From assembly GCA_903834675.1 (NCBI GenBank), contig CAILKC010000232.1, positions 1 through 13,050 on the forward strand: a stretch of DNA of 13,050 bases. The letters are read 5' to 3'. The notes beneath the pieces are model-generated. The model ran no database searches. It was given only the letters and a program-made list of their open reading frames with translations, and had not been told where the DNA came from. Source of the stretch: an uncultured Victivallales bacterium. Its GTDB lineage: Bacteria > Verrucomicrobiota > Lentisphaeria > Oligosphaerales > JAFGRS01. Position 1 is the first letter of the stretch. Every line of letters begins with the position of its first letter. Made by a program: the position numbers and the translations under genes. Below, in pieces: positions 6,039 through 13,048 of this stretch.

Positions 6039-7283
6039 ATGAACAAGAAGACCATCCGTGACGTGACCCTCAAGGGCAAGCGTGTGCTGATGCGGGTCGA
6101 CTTTAATGTCCCCATCGAGAATGGCGTTATCACCGACGACACCCGCGTCCAGGCCTCCTTGCCGACGCTGAAGTACTGCCTGGAGCAGGGCGCGGCCCTG
6201 GTCCTGATGAGCCACCTGGGACGGCCGAAAGGCAAGGGCTACGAGGCCGAGTTCAGCCTCAAACCGGTAGCCGACCACCTGGCCAAGACGCTGGGCCGCC
6301 CGGTCCAGTTTGCCTCGGATTGCCTGAAGGCTGAAGCGCAGGTCGCCGCACTCCAGCCGGGCGGCGTGCTCATGCTCGAGAACACGCGCTTCTACAAGGA
6401 AGAAGAAGGCAGCGTGAAGAAGGCCGACGACCTGAGCGACGAGGACTACGCCAAGAAGAAGGCGGAAATGAAGGAGAAGCAGAAGGCGATGGCGCAGAAG
6501 CTGGCCGCCTACGGCGAGGTCTACGTCAACGACGCTTTCGGCTCGGCCCATCGCGCCCATGCCTCCACCGCGGTCGTCTGTAAGTTCATGAAGCTGAACG
6601 TCGCCGGCCTCCTGATGGAAAAGGAGATCGACTACCTGGGCCGGGCGGTTGAGGCGCCGCCGAAGCCGTTCGTCGCCGTGATCGGCGGCGCCAAGGTCTC
6701 GGGCAAGCTCGAGGTGCTGCAGAACCTGATGAAGAAGGTCGACACCATCCTGATCGGCGGCGGCATGGCCTATACCTTCCTGAAGGCCCAAGGGCACGAG
6801 ATCGGCAAGTCACTGGTCGAGAACGAGTTGTTGCAGACGGCCAAGGAGACCCTGGCGGCGGCGACCCAGGCCGGGGTGCGGATTCTACTGCCGGTCGACA
6901 ACCTGATCGCTGACAAGTTCGACGCCAATGCCAATACCCGGGTGGTGGGCAACGAGATCCCCAGCGACTGGATGGCCCTCGATATTGGTCCCGAAACCCT
7001 CAAGCTCTATGCCGCTGAGATCGCCCGGGCCAAGACCGTGGTCTGGAACGGCCCCATGGGCTGCTTCGAGATGGAGAAGTTTGCGGCCGGGACGACCGGC
7101 GTGTGCAAGGCCATCGCTAACAGCGGCGCCGTCAGCATTATCGGCGGCGGGGACAGCGTGGCGGCCGTCAACCAGAGTGGCCTGGCCGACAAGATGACGC
7201 ACATCTCGACCGGCGGCGGCGCCTCCCTGGAGTTCCTCGAGGGCAAGGCGCTTCCCGGAGTGGTGGCGTTGAACGACAAGTAA
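6039..7283 (+). CDS. pgk: Phosphoglycerate kinase
   Basis: A 414-residue cytosolic glycolytic enzyme that transfers the acyl phosphate of 1,3-bisphosphoglycerate to ADP, giving ATP and 3-phosphoglycerate. N-domain substrate residues are seen in DFNVP (21-25), R36 in DDTRV, SHLGRP (58-63), R117 in ENTRF and HRAH (171-174). The C-domain nucleotide site shows GGAKVSGK (216-223), NGPMGCFE (337-344), GGGDS (369-373) and STGGGASLE (390-398). Between EEE (121-123) and VYVNDAFG (161-168) there is a Lys/Glu-rich insertion of about 25 residues relative to the shortest bacterial PGKs, recalling the longer loop of eukaryotic PGK. The ATG at 6039 is preferred because GGAG lies 8 nt upstream and the sequence matches the PGK N-terminus from there; the frame is open 50 codons further up but reads as non-coding. 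tpiA follows 89 nt downstream, forming a glycolytic pair. Confidence 0.97.
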   Translation: MNKKTIRDVTLKGKRVLMRVDFNVPIENGVITDDTRVQASLPTLKYCLEQGAALVLMSHLGRPKGKGYEAEFSLKPVADHLAKTLGRPVQFASDCLKAEAQVAALQPGGVLMLENTRFYKEEEGSVKKADDLSDEDYAKKKAEMKEKQKAMAQKLAAYGEVYVNDAFGSAHRAHASTAVVCKFMKLNVAGLLMEKEIDYLGRAVEAPPKPFVAVIGGAKVSGKLEVLQNLMKKVDTILIGGGMAYTFLKAQGHEIGKSLVENELLQTAKETLAAATQAGVRILLPVDNLIADKFDANANTRVVGNEIPSDWMALDIGPETLKLYAAEIARAKTVVWNGPMGCFEMEKFAAGTTGVCKAIANSGAVSIIGGGDSVAAVNQSGLADKMTHISTGGGASLEFLEGKALPGVVALNDK

Positions 7284-7303
7284 GCCGACCTCCCGATACT
7301 CGA

Positions 7304-7326
7304 CATACCGTGTACGACACGCTATG
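7304..7326 (+). repeat. Intercistronic hairpin between pgk and tpiA
   Basis: CATACCGTGT (7304-7313) and ACACGCTATG (7317-7326) pair at 9 of 10 positions around ACG. It lies 20 nt after the pgk stop codon. No T-run follows, so it looks more like an mRNA-stabilising or processing hairpin than a terminator; pgk-tpiA read-through is therefore plausible. Confidence 0.5.
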
Positions 7327-7372
7327 GACCTAGGCAGCGCGCCGTGAGGGCGCCAATGTAGGAGTGTAGGTG

Positions 7373-8125
7373 ATGGCAAGAACCAAGCTGATCGCTGGCA
7401 ATTGGAAGATGAATAAGACCGTGGCCGAGGCCATGGGACTTGTGGCAGCGCTGAAGGCGCGGGCGGCCGCCATGAAGGGCGTGGACGTCGCCGTCTGCCC
7501 CCCTTTCACCACGCTCGCCGCGGTGGCCGCGGCCGTGGCGGGAACGCCGATCCGAGTCGGCGCCCAGAATGTGCATTGGGCGGAGTCGGGAGCCTATACA
7601 GGCGAAGTCTCGGCGGCCATGCTGCGCGAGATCCCGGTCACCTACGCCATCATCGGCCATAGCGAGCGCCGCCAGTATTTTGGCGAAACCGATGCCACCG
7701 TGAATCAGCGCCTCCTGGCCGCCCTGAAAGCGGGTCTGACGCCGATCGTCTGCGTCGGGGAACTCCTGGCGCAGCGCGAAGCCGACCAGACCCAGGCCGT
7801 CGTCACCGCCCAGATCGCCAAAGGGCTGGCTGGCCTGAGCGCGGTTCAACTGGCGGCAACCGTGATTGCCTACGAGCCGGTCTGGGCCATCGGCACCGGC
7901 AAGACCGCCTCCCCCGAGCAGGCGCAAGAGGTCCATGCCTTCCTGCGCGCCTTGCTGCGCCAAAGCCACGGCGCCGTGGCGGAAACGGTGCGGCTTCTCT
8001 ACGGCGGCAGCATGAAGGCGAAGAATGCGGCAGAACTGCTCAGACAAGCCGATATCGACGGTGGACTGATCGGCGGCGCCAGCCTCGAGGCGGACGAGTT
8101 TGTGGGGATCATCACCAGCGCCTGA
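7373..8125 (+). CDS. tpiA: Triosephosphate isomerase
   Basis: A 250-residue TIM-barrel enzyme interconverting dihydroxyacetone phosphate and glyceraldehyde 3-phosphate in the cytosol, normally as a dimer. All catalytic residues are present: N10 and K12 in IAGNWKMNK, H96 in IIGHSERR (93-100) and the general base E168 in YEPVWAIGTGK (167-177), which also contains the mobile phosphate-gripping loop. GAQNVHW (63-69), YTGEVSAAML (75-84), LYGGSMK (209-215) and GGLIGGASL (230-238) match the family. The length is standard. AGGAG lies 8 nt before the ATG at 7373; a GTG immediately upstream is in frame but is less favoured. The gene lies between pgk and an ECF sigma factor on the same strand, with an 87-nt gap downstream that shows no terminator. 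Confidence 0.97.
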   Translation: MARTKLIAGNWKMNKTVAEAMGLVAALKARAAAMKGVDVAVCPPFTTLAAVAAAVAGTPIRVGAQNVHWAESGAYTGEVSAAMLREIPVTYAIIGHSERRQYFGETDATVNQRLLAALKAGLTPIVCVGELLAQREADQTQAVVTAQIAKGLAGLSAVQLAATVIAYEPVWAIGTGKTASPEQAQEVHAFLRALLRQSHGAVAETVRLLYGGSMKAKNAAELLRQADIDGGLIGGASLEADEFVGIITSA

Positions 8126-8142
8126 AGGTCGACGAGTGAGGA

Positions 8143-8186
8143 AGGCCGGAAAACTAGGCCCGCCAGGCCGGAAACCAGACTGGCGG
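8143..8186 (+). repeat. Repeated GGAAA motifs upstream of the sigma factor gene
   Basis: AGGCCGGAAA occurs at 8143-8152 and again at 8165-8174. CCGCCA (8160-8165) and TGGCGG (8181-8186) form an inverted repeat around the second copy, and a third GGAAAC lies just downstream. ECF sigma factors commonly use GGAAC-type -35 elements and often activate their own promoters, so this could be an autoregulated promoter region. No -10 partner is clear, and the call is weak. Confidence 0.35.
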
Positions 8187-8212
8187 AAACGGTAATCCGG
8201 AGCGGGAACCTG

Positions 8213-8818
8213 ATGGCAACAGCAATGTCAAATGAGACGGCAAGCCACGAAGATCGTGAGCTGATTGAAAAGTTTAAGGGTGGCGCATCGTGGGCCTTTG
8301 ATAAGCTGGTCGACAAGTACTCCGGACGGGCTTATCAGATTGCGTATGGGATCCTCGGCAACCGTCAGGATGCCGAAGAAGTGGCCCAGGACGTGTTCAT
8401 CAGGATCCACCGGGCCCTGCCCAAGTTCCGTGGCGAATCCGAATTCACGACGTGGATGTACCGGATTGCCATGAACCTGGCTCGTAACAAGTACCGGTGG
8501 AACAAGAGCCGGGGTAGCCAGCGCAACTTGAGTATCGATGCGCCGTTGGATGGCACCGATGATCCCGACGCGAAACGACTGGATGTGATTGAGGGGCGCT
8601 TGTCGCCCGATGAAAAAGTGTCGTTGGACGAACTGGAGAAGCGCGCGCTCGAGGAATTGGACAACCTGCCGGAGCTGTACCGCCAGGCCCTGATGCTCCG
8701 CAACGTCGACGAACTCAGCTACGAGCAGATTTCGGATCTTCTGGGGTGCAAGTTGGGAACCATCAAGTCAAGAATAGCCCGAGCCCGCGACGAACTCAGG
8801 AAAAGACTTGGAGTATGA
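8213..8818 (+). CDS. ECF-family RNA polymerase sigma factor
   Basis: A 201-residue sigma-70 family protein of the extracytoplasmic-function (RpoE-like) type. Region sigma2 spans about residues 25-95, with the core-binding DAEEVAQDVFIRIHRAL (53-69) and the -10-recognition stretch FTTWMYRIAMNLARNKYR (78-95). An acidic linker (108-138) follows. Region sigma4 (about 143-199) holds the helix-turn-helix YEQISDLLGCKLGTIKSRI (170-188), expected to contact the -35 element. Sigma1.1 and sigma3 are absent, as expected for ECF factors. The ATG at 8213 has GGAG 10 nt upstream; an in-frame ATG four codons later is an alternative. The stop codon overlaps the anti-sigma start (ATGA, 8815-8818), the usual arrangement for a translationally coupled cognate pair. 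The signal that releases it cannot be read from sequence. It lies downstream of tpiA without an obvious terminator, so partial co-transcription with glycolytic genes is possible. Confidence 0.93.
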   Translation: MATAMSNETASHEDRELIEKFKGGASWAFDKLVDKYSGRAYQIAYGILGNRQDAEEVAQDVFIRIHRALPKFRGESEFTTWMYRIAMNLARNKYRWNKSRGSQRNLSIDAPLDGTDDPDAKRLDVIEGRLSPDEKVSLDELEKRALEELDNLPELYRQALMLRNVDELSYEQISDLLGCKLGTIKSRIARARDELRKRLGV

Positions 8819-9588
8819 GTACTTTGCCCCGTCCCCTTGGTTGTCCCAGCCGTGATGACCTCAGCGCGGTTCTTGACGGTTGTGTTCCCGAAGAAGTTGC
8901 GGTTCACGTGGAGAATTGCGTTGCCTGTCAGCGCGATCTCGCTTTCCTGCATCGAATTGATCGTGCGGTACGCTCCCGGCTGGCGCCCCCCAAGGGCCTC
9001 GCCGACCGTATCCGCAAGCGTGTCGGCGAGGCCGCGGCTGTGGCGGCGCCCGAAGTGTCGCGCTGGTGGCTTTCGCCGGTCATGCGGCTGGCCGCCGCGG
9101 TGGTGATTACGGCCGCCGCCATCGCCGTTCTGGTTCGCCTGCTGGATCGCGGTGTCCTGTCCGGGCAGACGGTGGTCGAGAATGGGGCGGTTCCCGGAGG
9201 CCATCCCTCGGCCATCAAGCAAGTGTCGAGCGGGTCGGCCAAGAACTCAACTGAGGTCAGCAGCAGCAGAGGCCCGCAGAGCCTTCCCCGCGTGGTCCGG
9301 CACGTCTGGACCGTCGTCGGCAACGCCGCCGGAGAACGTGACCGCCTGCAAGCCATGCTGCCCGCGGGAGCCTACGACGTGGACCTGGCCGACGGCAACA
9401 CCGTGTTTACCGTCAGGTTGAAGGATCGGGATTTGCAGACGCTGGTCGACCGACTGGCGGCAGACAGCAAGTGGCAACTGGCATCGCCCGAACTGCCTCA
9501 GCCTCGGCAACCCGGCAGCGTCGCCATCTCGGGGCGCGACGTGCGCTACAGCCTGGTCCTCGTTGACAGCGGGACCGCAGGGCAGTAA
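8815..9588 (+). CDS. Membrane-anchored anti-sigma factor (zinc-finger type)
   Basis: A 257-residue single-pass membrane protein, probably the cognate inhibitor of the preceding ECF sigma factor. The N-terminal cytosolic part carries H31-x3-C35-x2-C38 (HVENCVAC), the zinc-binding signature of ZAS-type anti-sigma domains, and an upstream Cys (10 or 23) could supply a further ligand. One hydrophobic segment lies at about 88-110 (SPVMRLAAAVVITAAAIAVL region). The remaining 145 or so residues would be extracytoplasmic: a polar Ser-rich linker (about 125-165), then a folded-looking domain (RHVWTVVGN to YSLVLVDSG) that I do not recognise and that may sense envelope stress. The ATG start overlaps the sigma factor stop by four bases, implying coupled translation. 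Pairing is inferred from position and the zinc motif. The gene ends just before a strong terminator hairpin. Confidence 0.85.
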   Translation: MSTLPRPLGCPSRDDLSAVLDGCVPEEVAVHVENCVACQRDLAFLHRIDRAVRSRLAPPKGLADRIRKRVGEAAAVAAPEVSRWWLSPVMRLAAAVVITAAAIAVLVRLLDRGVLSGQTVVENGAVPGGHPSAIKQVSSGSAKNSTEVSSSRGPQSLPRVVRHVWTVVGNAAGERDRLQAMLPAGAYDVDLADGNTVFTVRLKDRDLQTLVDRLAADSKWQLASPELPQPRQPGSVAISGRDVRYSLVLVDSGTAGQ

Positions 9589-9614
9589 CCAGGTTTCCCG
9601 TCTCGACTCCGACC

Positions 9615-9660
9615 GCGGCGCACCGGCCCCTTTTGAACCCGGTGCGCCGTCGCTGTTTTC
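9615..9660 (+). terminator. Rho-independent terminator after the sigma/anti-sigma genes
   Basis: CGGCGCACCGG (9616-9626) and CCGGTGCGCCG (9639-9649) form an 11-bp perfect stem, extendable by a G-U pair, with a 12-nt loop. TGTTTT follows a few bases later on the plus strand. The loop contains CCCCTTTT. The position between the convergent anti-sigma and dnaA genes fits a terminator, possibly working in both directions. Confidence 0.65.
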
Positions 9661-9690
9661 AGGCGCCGCAAACCGCAGCGCTCAGCCGCC

Positions 9691-11079
9691 TTAGCCCCGT
9701 ACCTTACGGCGCAGAATGTTGACCTCGCGCTGGAACTCCGGGTTCACCGTCAGGCGTTCCTTGATCGACTGCTCGGCATGCAGGACCGTGGCGTGGTTAC
9801 GGTGAAAATGCTCGCCGATGACGGGCGAGGAGTAGCTGGTCAGCTCGCGGCACAAGTACATGGCCACCTGCCGCGGCATCGCGATGTTCTGCGGTCTCCG
9901 GTTGCCCACCATGTCGGCCAGCCGGATGTCGTAGAACTCGGACACGGTGCGTTGAATGTGCTCCACCGTGACCAACGACGCGGGCTCTTCGTCCAGCAGG
10001 GGCCCCAGTACCTCTTCGGCCTTGGCCAAGTCCAGCTGCGTGCCGGTCACAGAGGCGTGGGATACCAGGCGAATCAGGGCGCCCTCAAGGCGCCGGATGT
10101 TACTGCGGATGCGGCTGGCCACCATGAACAAGATGTTATCAGCCAGCTTCAAGGCATGATCGTCCTGCTTGCGCCGCAGGATCGCGACTCGTGTCTCCAG
10201 GTCGGGAATCGCGATATCGGTGGCCAATCCCCACTCGAACCTTGACACCAGGCGCTTCTCCACGCCGCCAATCTCGTGCGGCGGCCGGTCGGAGGTCAGA
10301 ACGATCTGTTTGTGCGCATGATAGAGCGCGTTGAAGGTGTGGAAGAACTCCTCCTGCAGCTTCTCCTTCCCGGCAAAGAAATGCACGTCATCGATCAGCA
10401 ACAGGTCCACGCCCCGGTAGCGGGTACGGAACTCGGCCGTAGCGCCCGACCGAAGCGAATCGATGAATTCGTTGGAGAACTCCTCGCTGGAACGGTAGGC
10501 CACCTTGGCGTGCGGCCATTTCTTCAGGAGTTCCTGGGCCGTGGCCTGCAACAGATGCGTCTTGCCAAGCCCGGTAGAACTGTGGATGAACAGCGGGTTG
10601 TAGGCCGTACCGGGAGAAGCGGCCACCGCCACGCAGGCGGCATGGGCAAAACGGTTGTTCTCGCCGACGACGAAGGAGGAGAAGGAGAACCGCCGGTTCA
10701 TGGCCGGCGTCTCGGCTTGCGTGGGGGAGGCGGCAGCCCGTTTGCGCCCGCGCGACGCGGGGACCGACGCAGGGACCGACGCGGGCGCCGACGCGGCGGC
10801 CGACGAAGGCTGTTCGAACGGGGCGTCGTGCCCCGTCTCGAACACCACGGTCAGGTCGCCGATGTCAGTCACATCGCGCAGACTCCGTTCGATCAGGTCG
10901 CGGTAGTTCGCGTTGAGCCAGTCACTGAACACCCCGCAGGACACCCCAAGCACCACGCGGGAGTCCTCTTGGCGCACGGGAACGATGCCTGCGATCCAGC
11001 GGTTGAACGTGTCTTCGTTCAACAGCTCTCTCAGGCGTTGGCGTGCCGTCTGCCAGACATCCGTAAGATTCATTGTCAT
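9691..11079 (-). CDS. dnaA: Chromosomal replication initiator DnaA
   Basis: A 462-residue AAA+ ATPase that binds DnaA boxes and opens the origin. Domain I is about 1-80 (VWQTARQRLRELLNEDTFNRWI, split by family-typical residues). Domain II (about 84-128) is a low-complexity Ala/Pro/Ser linker. Domain III follows from FSFSSFVVGENNRFAHAA, with Walker A STGLGKTH (168-175), Walker B LLLIDDVHFF (226-235), sensor I LTSDRPP (261-267), the arginine finger in RLVSRFEWGL (R280) and sensor II RRLEGAL (329-335). Domain IV ends with SYSSPVIGEHFHRNHATVLH (415-434). Two departures are seen: the first glycine of Walker A is Ser167, and the DH of the DNA-contacting signature is N428-H429. The start is uncertain between ATG 11079 and ATG 11073; neither has a good ribosome-binding site. 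The gene is preceded by a structured 301-nt leader and is not followed by dnaN, unlike the common dnaA-dnaN order. Confidence 0.96.
   Translation of the reverse strand: MTMNLTDVWQTARQRLRELLNEDTFNRWIAGIVPVRQEDSRVVLGVSCGVFSDWLNANYRDLIERSLRDVTDIGDLTVVFETGHDAPFEQPSSAAASAPASVPASVPASRGRKRAAASPTQAETPAMNRRFSFSSFVVGENNRFAHAACVAVAASPGTAYNPLFIHSSTGLGKTHLLQATAQELLKKWPHAKVAYRSSEEFSNEFIDSLRSGATAEFRTRYRGVDLLLIDDVHFFAGKEKLQEEFFHTFNALYHAHKQIVLTSDRPPHEIGGVEKRLVSRFEWGLATDIAIPDLETRVAILRRKQDDHALKLADNILFMVASRIRSNIRRLEGALIRLVSHASVTGTQLDLAKAEEVLGPLLDEEPASLVTVEHIQRTVSEFYDIRLADMVGNRRPQNIAMPRQVAMYLCRELTSYSSPVIGEHFHRNHATVLHAEQSIKERLTVNPEFQREVNILRRKVRG
10761..10808. repeat. 12-bp tandem repeat in the dnaA linker (four units)
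   Basis: Four 12-bp units start at 10761, 10773, 10785 and 10797: GGACCGACGCAG, GGACCGACGCGG, GCGCCGACGCGG and CGGCCGACGAAG. The period preserves the reading frame and encodes a PASV/PASA-like tract in DnaA domain II. That flexible linker tolerates length change in this family, so copy-number drift here should be neutral or nearly so. Confidence 0.75.
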
Positions 11080-11380
11080 ATAGGTAACCAGGAGGCAATC
11101 AAGACGAAAAAAACCACCCTGCCGCTGAGCAGCGGCCTCTCTTTGCTGGGTTGGCCAGGATTACGGCAGCAAACGTAACGAATGCAGGCCCGGTTGGCAA
11201 GCCTTCATGGTGGGTTTTTGAAGGCCGTAAAGACGTTTCGTCATAAGTGCTTGGCGTTAGGTTTACTCTCGTCTCTATGGCTGCACTAACCTGTTTCTTG
11301 CCAATTTTATACATGACATAGTACGAACCTGTACGAGGCGTCTCCAGAGAGCGTGGCAGAGGGGGTCCGGAGCAGGGCTA
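11080..11380 (-). other. dnaA upstream/leader region (301 nt) with several hairpins
   Basis: No gene is supported here. Besides the terminator-like hairpin at 11107-11136, there are inverted repeats TTACG/CGTAA (11161-11165, 11174-11178) and GCCTTCA/TGAAGGC (11201-11207, 11219-11225). On the minus strand TATAAA lies near 11309 and TTGGCA near 11300, neither with a good partner element at normal spacing. I see no TTATCCACA-type DnaA boxes, so there is no evidence for an origin or for classic DnaA autoregulation. A 71-codon minus-strand frame (11099-11314) has no ribosome-binding site and is not called. Confidence 0.6.
11107..11136 (-). terminator. Terminator-like hairpin 28 nt ahead of dnaA
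   Basis: Read on the minus strand, GCCGCTG and CAGCGGC (11136-11130 and 11127-11121) form a perfect 7-bp stem around CT. Then come AGGGTGG and a run of seven T (11113-11107). CCAACCC at 11154-11148 can pair with GGGTGG with one bulge, bringing a longer stem right up to the T-run. It may end the upstream glycosyltransferase transcript or attenuate dnaA. Confidence 0.5.
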
Positions 11381-12559
11381 TCAGAGTGCGTTCTTGCGGC
11401 GCAGGCCCGCAAGGTACTCCTGCTCGATAATATCGGCCATGCGGCGCCAACAGAACTGCTGGCGAACCCGCTCGCGGCCGGCCGCGCCCAGGCGTTGCCG
11501 GGCAGCGCCGTCCTGGAGTAGTCCGATCACCGCGGTGGCAACCGCCTGTGTGTCACCTGGGGAGCAGATTCGGCCGGTGATCCCGTCGAGAATGACTTCG
11601 GGTGTGCCATCGAGGGCAAATCCCACCGCGGGCACGCCGGCCGCCAGGGCCTGCACCACGGTTCGCGGCAGACCTTCCCGCAGCGAGAGATGGACCAACA
11701 CATCCATAAGGGCCGTATAGCGGCACACTTCCGCGGGCGGGACCAGCCCGGCAAAGACGAAGCGGTCCCCGAGCCCGAGTTCGGCAGCCCGCGCCGCGAT
11801 CTGCGCCCGCAGGACGCCGTCGCCGACCAGCAGGAAATGGACCGCCGGTATCGCAGCTGCGATGCGCGGCGCCGCGTCAAGCAGGTACGAGTGTCCCTTC
11901 AACTCAAACAGGCGAGCGATCTTGCCGACCACCGGAACCCCGTCGGGTATGCCCAGGGAACGGCGCAGGGCCGGCTCGGGGCGCGCGTTCAGGAAGGACT
12001 CGATATTCATGCCGCTGTAGACCACCCGATAGAGCTCCGCGGGCGCTACCCGCGCCGCGACGCACTGATCGACCATGGCCTGGGCGACGGCCAGAATGCG
12101 GTCGCAATGGCGCGCCGCCCAGCGCTCCGCCAGAATGTAGGCCGCGTTGACCCAGCGCGATTGGTAGGGATGGAACGCCTGACCATGCACCGTATGCACC
12201 ACCAAGGGCACCCCGGCATGCCGCGCCGCCACTCGCGCCAGGATCCCCGCTTTCGACGAATGCGTATGCACCACGTCAAAGCGTTCCCGCACAAACAGCC
12301 GCTTTAACTCCACATAAGCGCGCCAGTCCTGCAATGGCCGGACGGGGCGCACCAGCGAGGGAACCTCAATGACCTCCAGCCCGGGGACGCTCTCCGCGGC
12401 CAGGAGGGCGCCCTCGGGGCCTGGAGAAGGCCCGGTCACCAGCACGACGCGATGCCCACGCTCCACGTGCCCCCGGGCCGTGAGCAGGGTGTTCTCCTGG
12501 GCGCCACCTACGATCATGCGCGTGATGACGTGGCAAGTGCTCAGGGGACGTGTTCCCAC
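11381..12559 (-). CDS. GT4-family glycosyltransferase
   Basis: A 392-residue GT-B fold glycosyltransferase that moves a sugar from a nucleotide-sugar donor to an acceptor, probably in lipopolysaccharide, capsule or exopolysaccharide assembly at the inner face of the membrane. The N-terminal half shows MIVGGAQENTLL (15-26), VVHTHSSKAGILAR (96-109) and VVHTVHGQAF (120-129), typical of acceptor-side GT4 domains. The C-terminal half shows GKIARLFELKGH (212-223), LLVGDG (243-248) and VHLSLREGLPRTVVQALAAG (289-308), the donor site. In the usual E-x7-E donor motif the first Glu is E295, but the second position is Q303. The GTG at 12559 is chosen because GGAG lies 7 nt upstream; the frame continues 60 codons further but crosses repeat DNA and includes no good site. 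Specificity is unknown. No partner biosynthesis genes are adjacent; dnaA follows on the same strand after 301 nt. Confidence 0.88.
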   Translation of the reverse strand: MGTRPLSTCHVITRMIVGGAQENTLLTARGHVERGHRVVLVTGPSPGPEGALLAAESVPGLEVIEVPSLVRPVRPLQDWRAYVELKRLFVRERFDVVHTHSSKAGILARVAARHAGVPLVVHTVHGQAFHPYQSRWVNAAYILAERWAARHCDRILAVAQAMVDQCVAARVAPAELYRVVYSGMNIESFLNARPEPALRRSLGIPDGVPVVGKIARLFELKGHSYLLDAAPRIAAAIPAVHFLLVGDGVLRAQIAARAAELGLGDRFVFAGLVPPAEVCRYTALMDVLVHLSLREGLPRTVVQALAAGVPAVGFALDGTPEVILDGITGRICSPGDTQAVATAVIGLLQDGAARQRLGAAGRERVRQQFCWRRMADIIEQEYLAGLRRKNAL

Positions 12560-12722
12560 GACAGTTCTCCGGGTGGCGCGCCAGGCGATGCAAGGGTCTC
12601 GGGTCTTGCCAAACATAAAGGCCGGCAGGGGTCCGCGCAACAGCCACGGAGAACACCCCAGGACGTAGGCGCGTAGGGGGCGCAAGTCAGCTCCGTAGGG
12701 GTTTGCTGGTATGAGAACCGCA

Positions 12723-12757
12723 GAATGTCGAATGACCAAAGACCCCTGACGAATGGC
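12723..12757. repeat. Degenerate 7-bp tandem repeat (five units)
   Basis: Consecutive heptamers GAATGTC, GAATGAC, CAAAGAC, CCCTGAC and GAATGGC run without gaps from 12723. The outer units agree best with GAATGAC; the two middle ones share only the GAC end. Its minus-strand reading (VIRHS-like) is a phrase I recall from repeat-derived false ORFs in PVC-type genomes. Confidence 0.55.
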
Positions 12758-12822
12758 AGAATCCCCTGCCGGGGCACCGGAGTTCTCTGGCGGTCAGGTC
12801 CGGCATCAACCGGGGATCCTGA

Positions 12823-12885
12823 CTTGTATGAGACTTGCCGCAACCTCGTAGGACACCAGGCGCTTCCCATTCCGCCCTTCGTCCG
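12823..12885. repeat. 63-bp direct repeat, copy 1
   Basis: Matches 12986-13048 at 62 of 63 positions; the single difference is A/T at 12853 (GGACACC versus GGTCACC). It begins CTTGTATGAGACTTGCCGCA and ends TTCGTCCG. The copies start 163 nt apart. Confidence 0.92.
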
Positions 12886-12932
12886 GCGCGTCCCGGCCGG
12901 ATAGGAATAGGACCCGCGAAGGCAAGTCTCAT
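12828..12932. repeat. 105-bp unit bounded by perfect 12-bp inverted ends
   Basis: ATGAGACTTGCC (12828-12839) is exactly complementary to GGCAAGTCTCAT (12921-12932). Inside, TCCGG (12882-12886) and CCGGA (12897-12901) form a smaller palindrome. The left part is the 63-bp repeat. No target-site duplication is evident, so it could be a small non-autonomous element or an interspersed palindromic repeat. Confidence 0.6.
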
Positions 12933-12964
12933 TCCGGTATGCCCGGCCGCAGCCGGGGGCCCGG

Positions 12965-12985
12965 CTGATCCCTGATCCCTGATCC
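12965..12985. repeat. Exact 7-bp tandem repeat CTGATCC (three units)
   Basis: CTGATCC is repeated three times without gaps directly before the second 63-bp copy. It is a second heptanucleotide array in this region, unrelated in sequence to the one at 12723-12757. Confidence 0.8.
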
Positions 12986-13048
12986 CTTGTATGAGACTTG
13001 CCGCAACCTCGTAGGTCACCAGGCGCTTCCCATTCCGCCCTTCGTCCG
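12986..13048. repeat. 63-bp direct repeat, copy 2 (near the window edge)
   Basis: Second copy of the repeat at 12823-12885, one mismatch (T at 13016). The two sequences diverge after TTCGTCCG, two bases before the window ends, so whether a full bounded unit follows cannot be seen. Confidence 0.92.

Noticed and set aside
5461..6235. Overlapping minus-strand frames between the repeats and pgk
   Set aside because: Arg-rich sequence from GC hairpins; the longer frame also runs into the pgk coding strand.
11099..11314. 71-codon minus-strand frame in the dnaA upstream region
   Set aside because: No ribosome-binding site, no motif, and it ends inside the terminator-like hairpin.
11080..11380. Chromosomal origin next to dnaA
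   Set aside because: No TTATCCACA-like boxes and no clear AT-rich unwinding tract were seen by eye.
12560..12739. 60-codon N-terminal extension of the glycosyltransferase
   Set aside because: Reads through the heptanucleotide repeat; no ribosome-binding site at its ATGs, while GTG 12559 has GGAG at good spacing.
12823..13048. CRISPR array
   Set aside because: Only two repeat copies, 63 bp long with a 100-bp gap, and no cas genes; does not fit repeat-spacer geometry.
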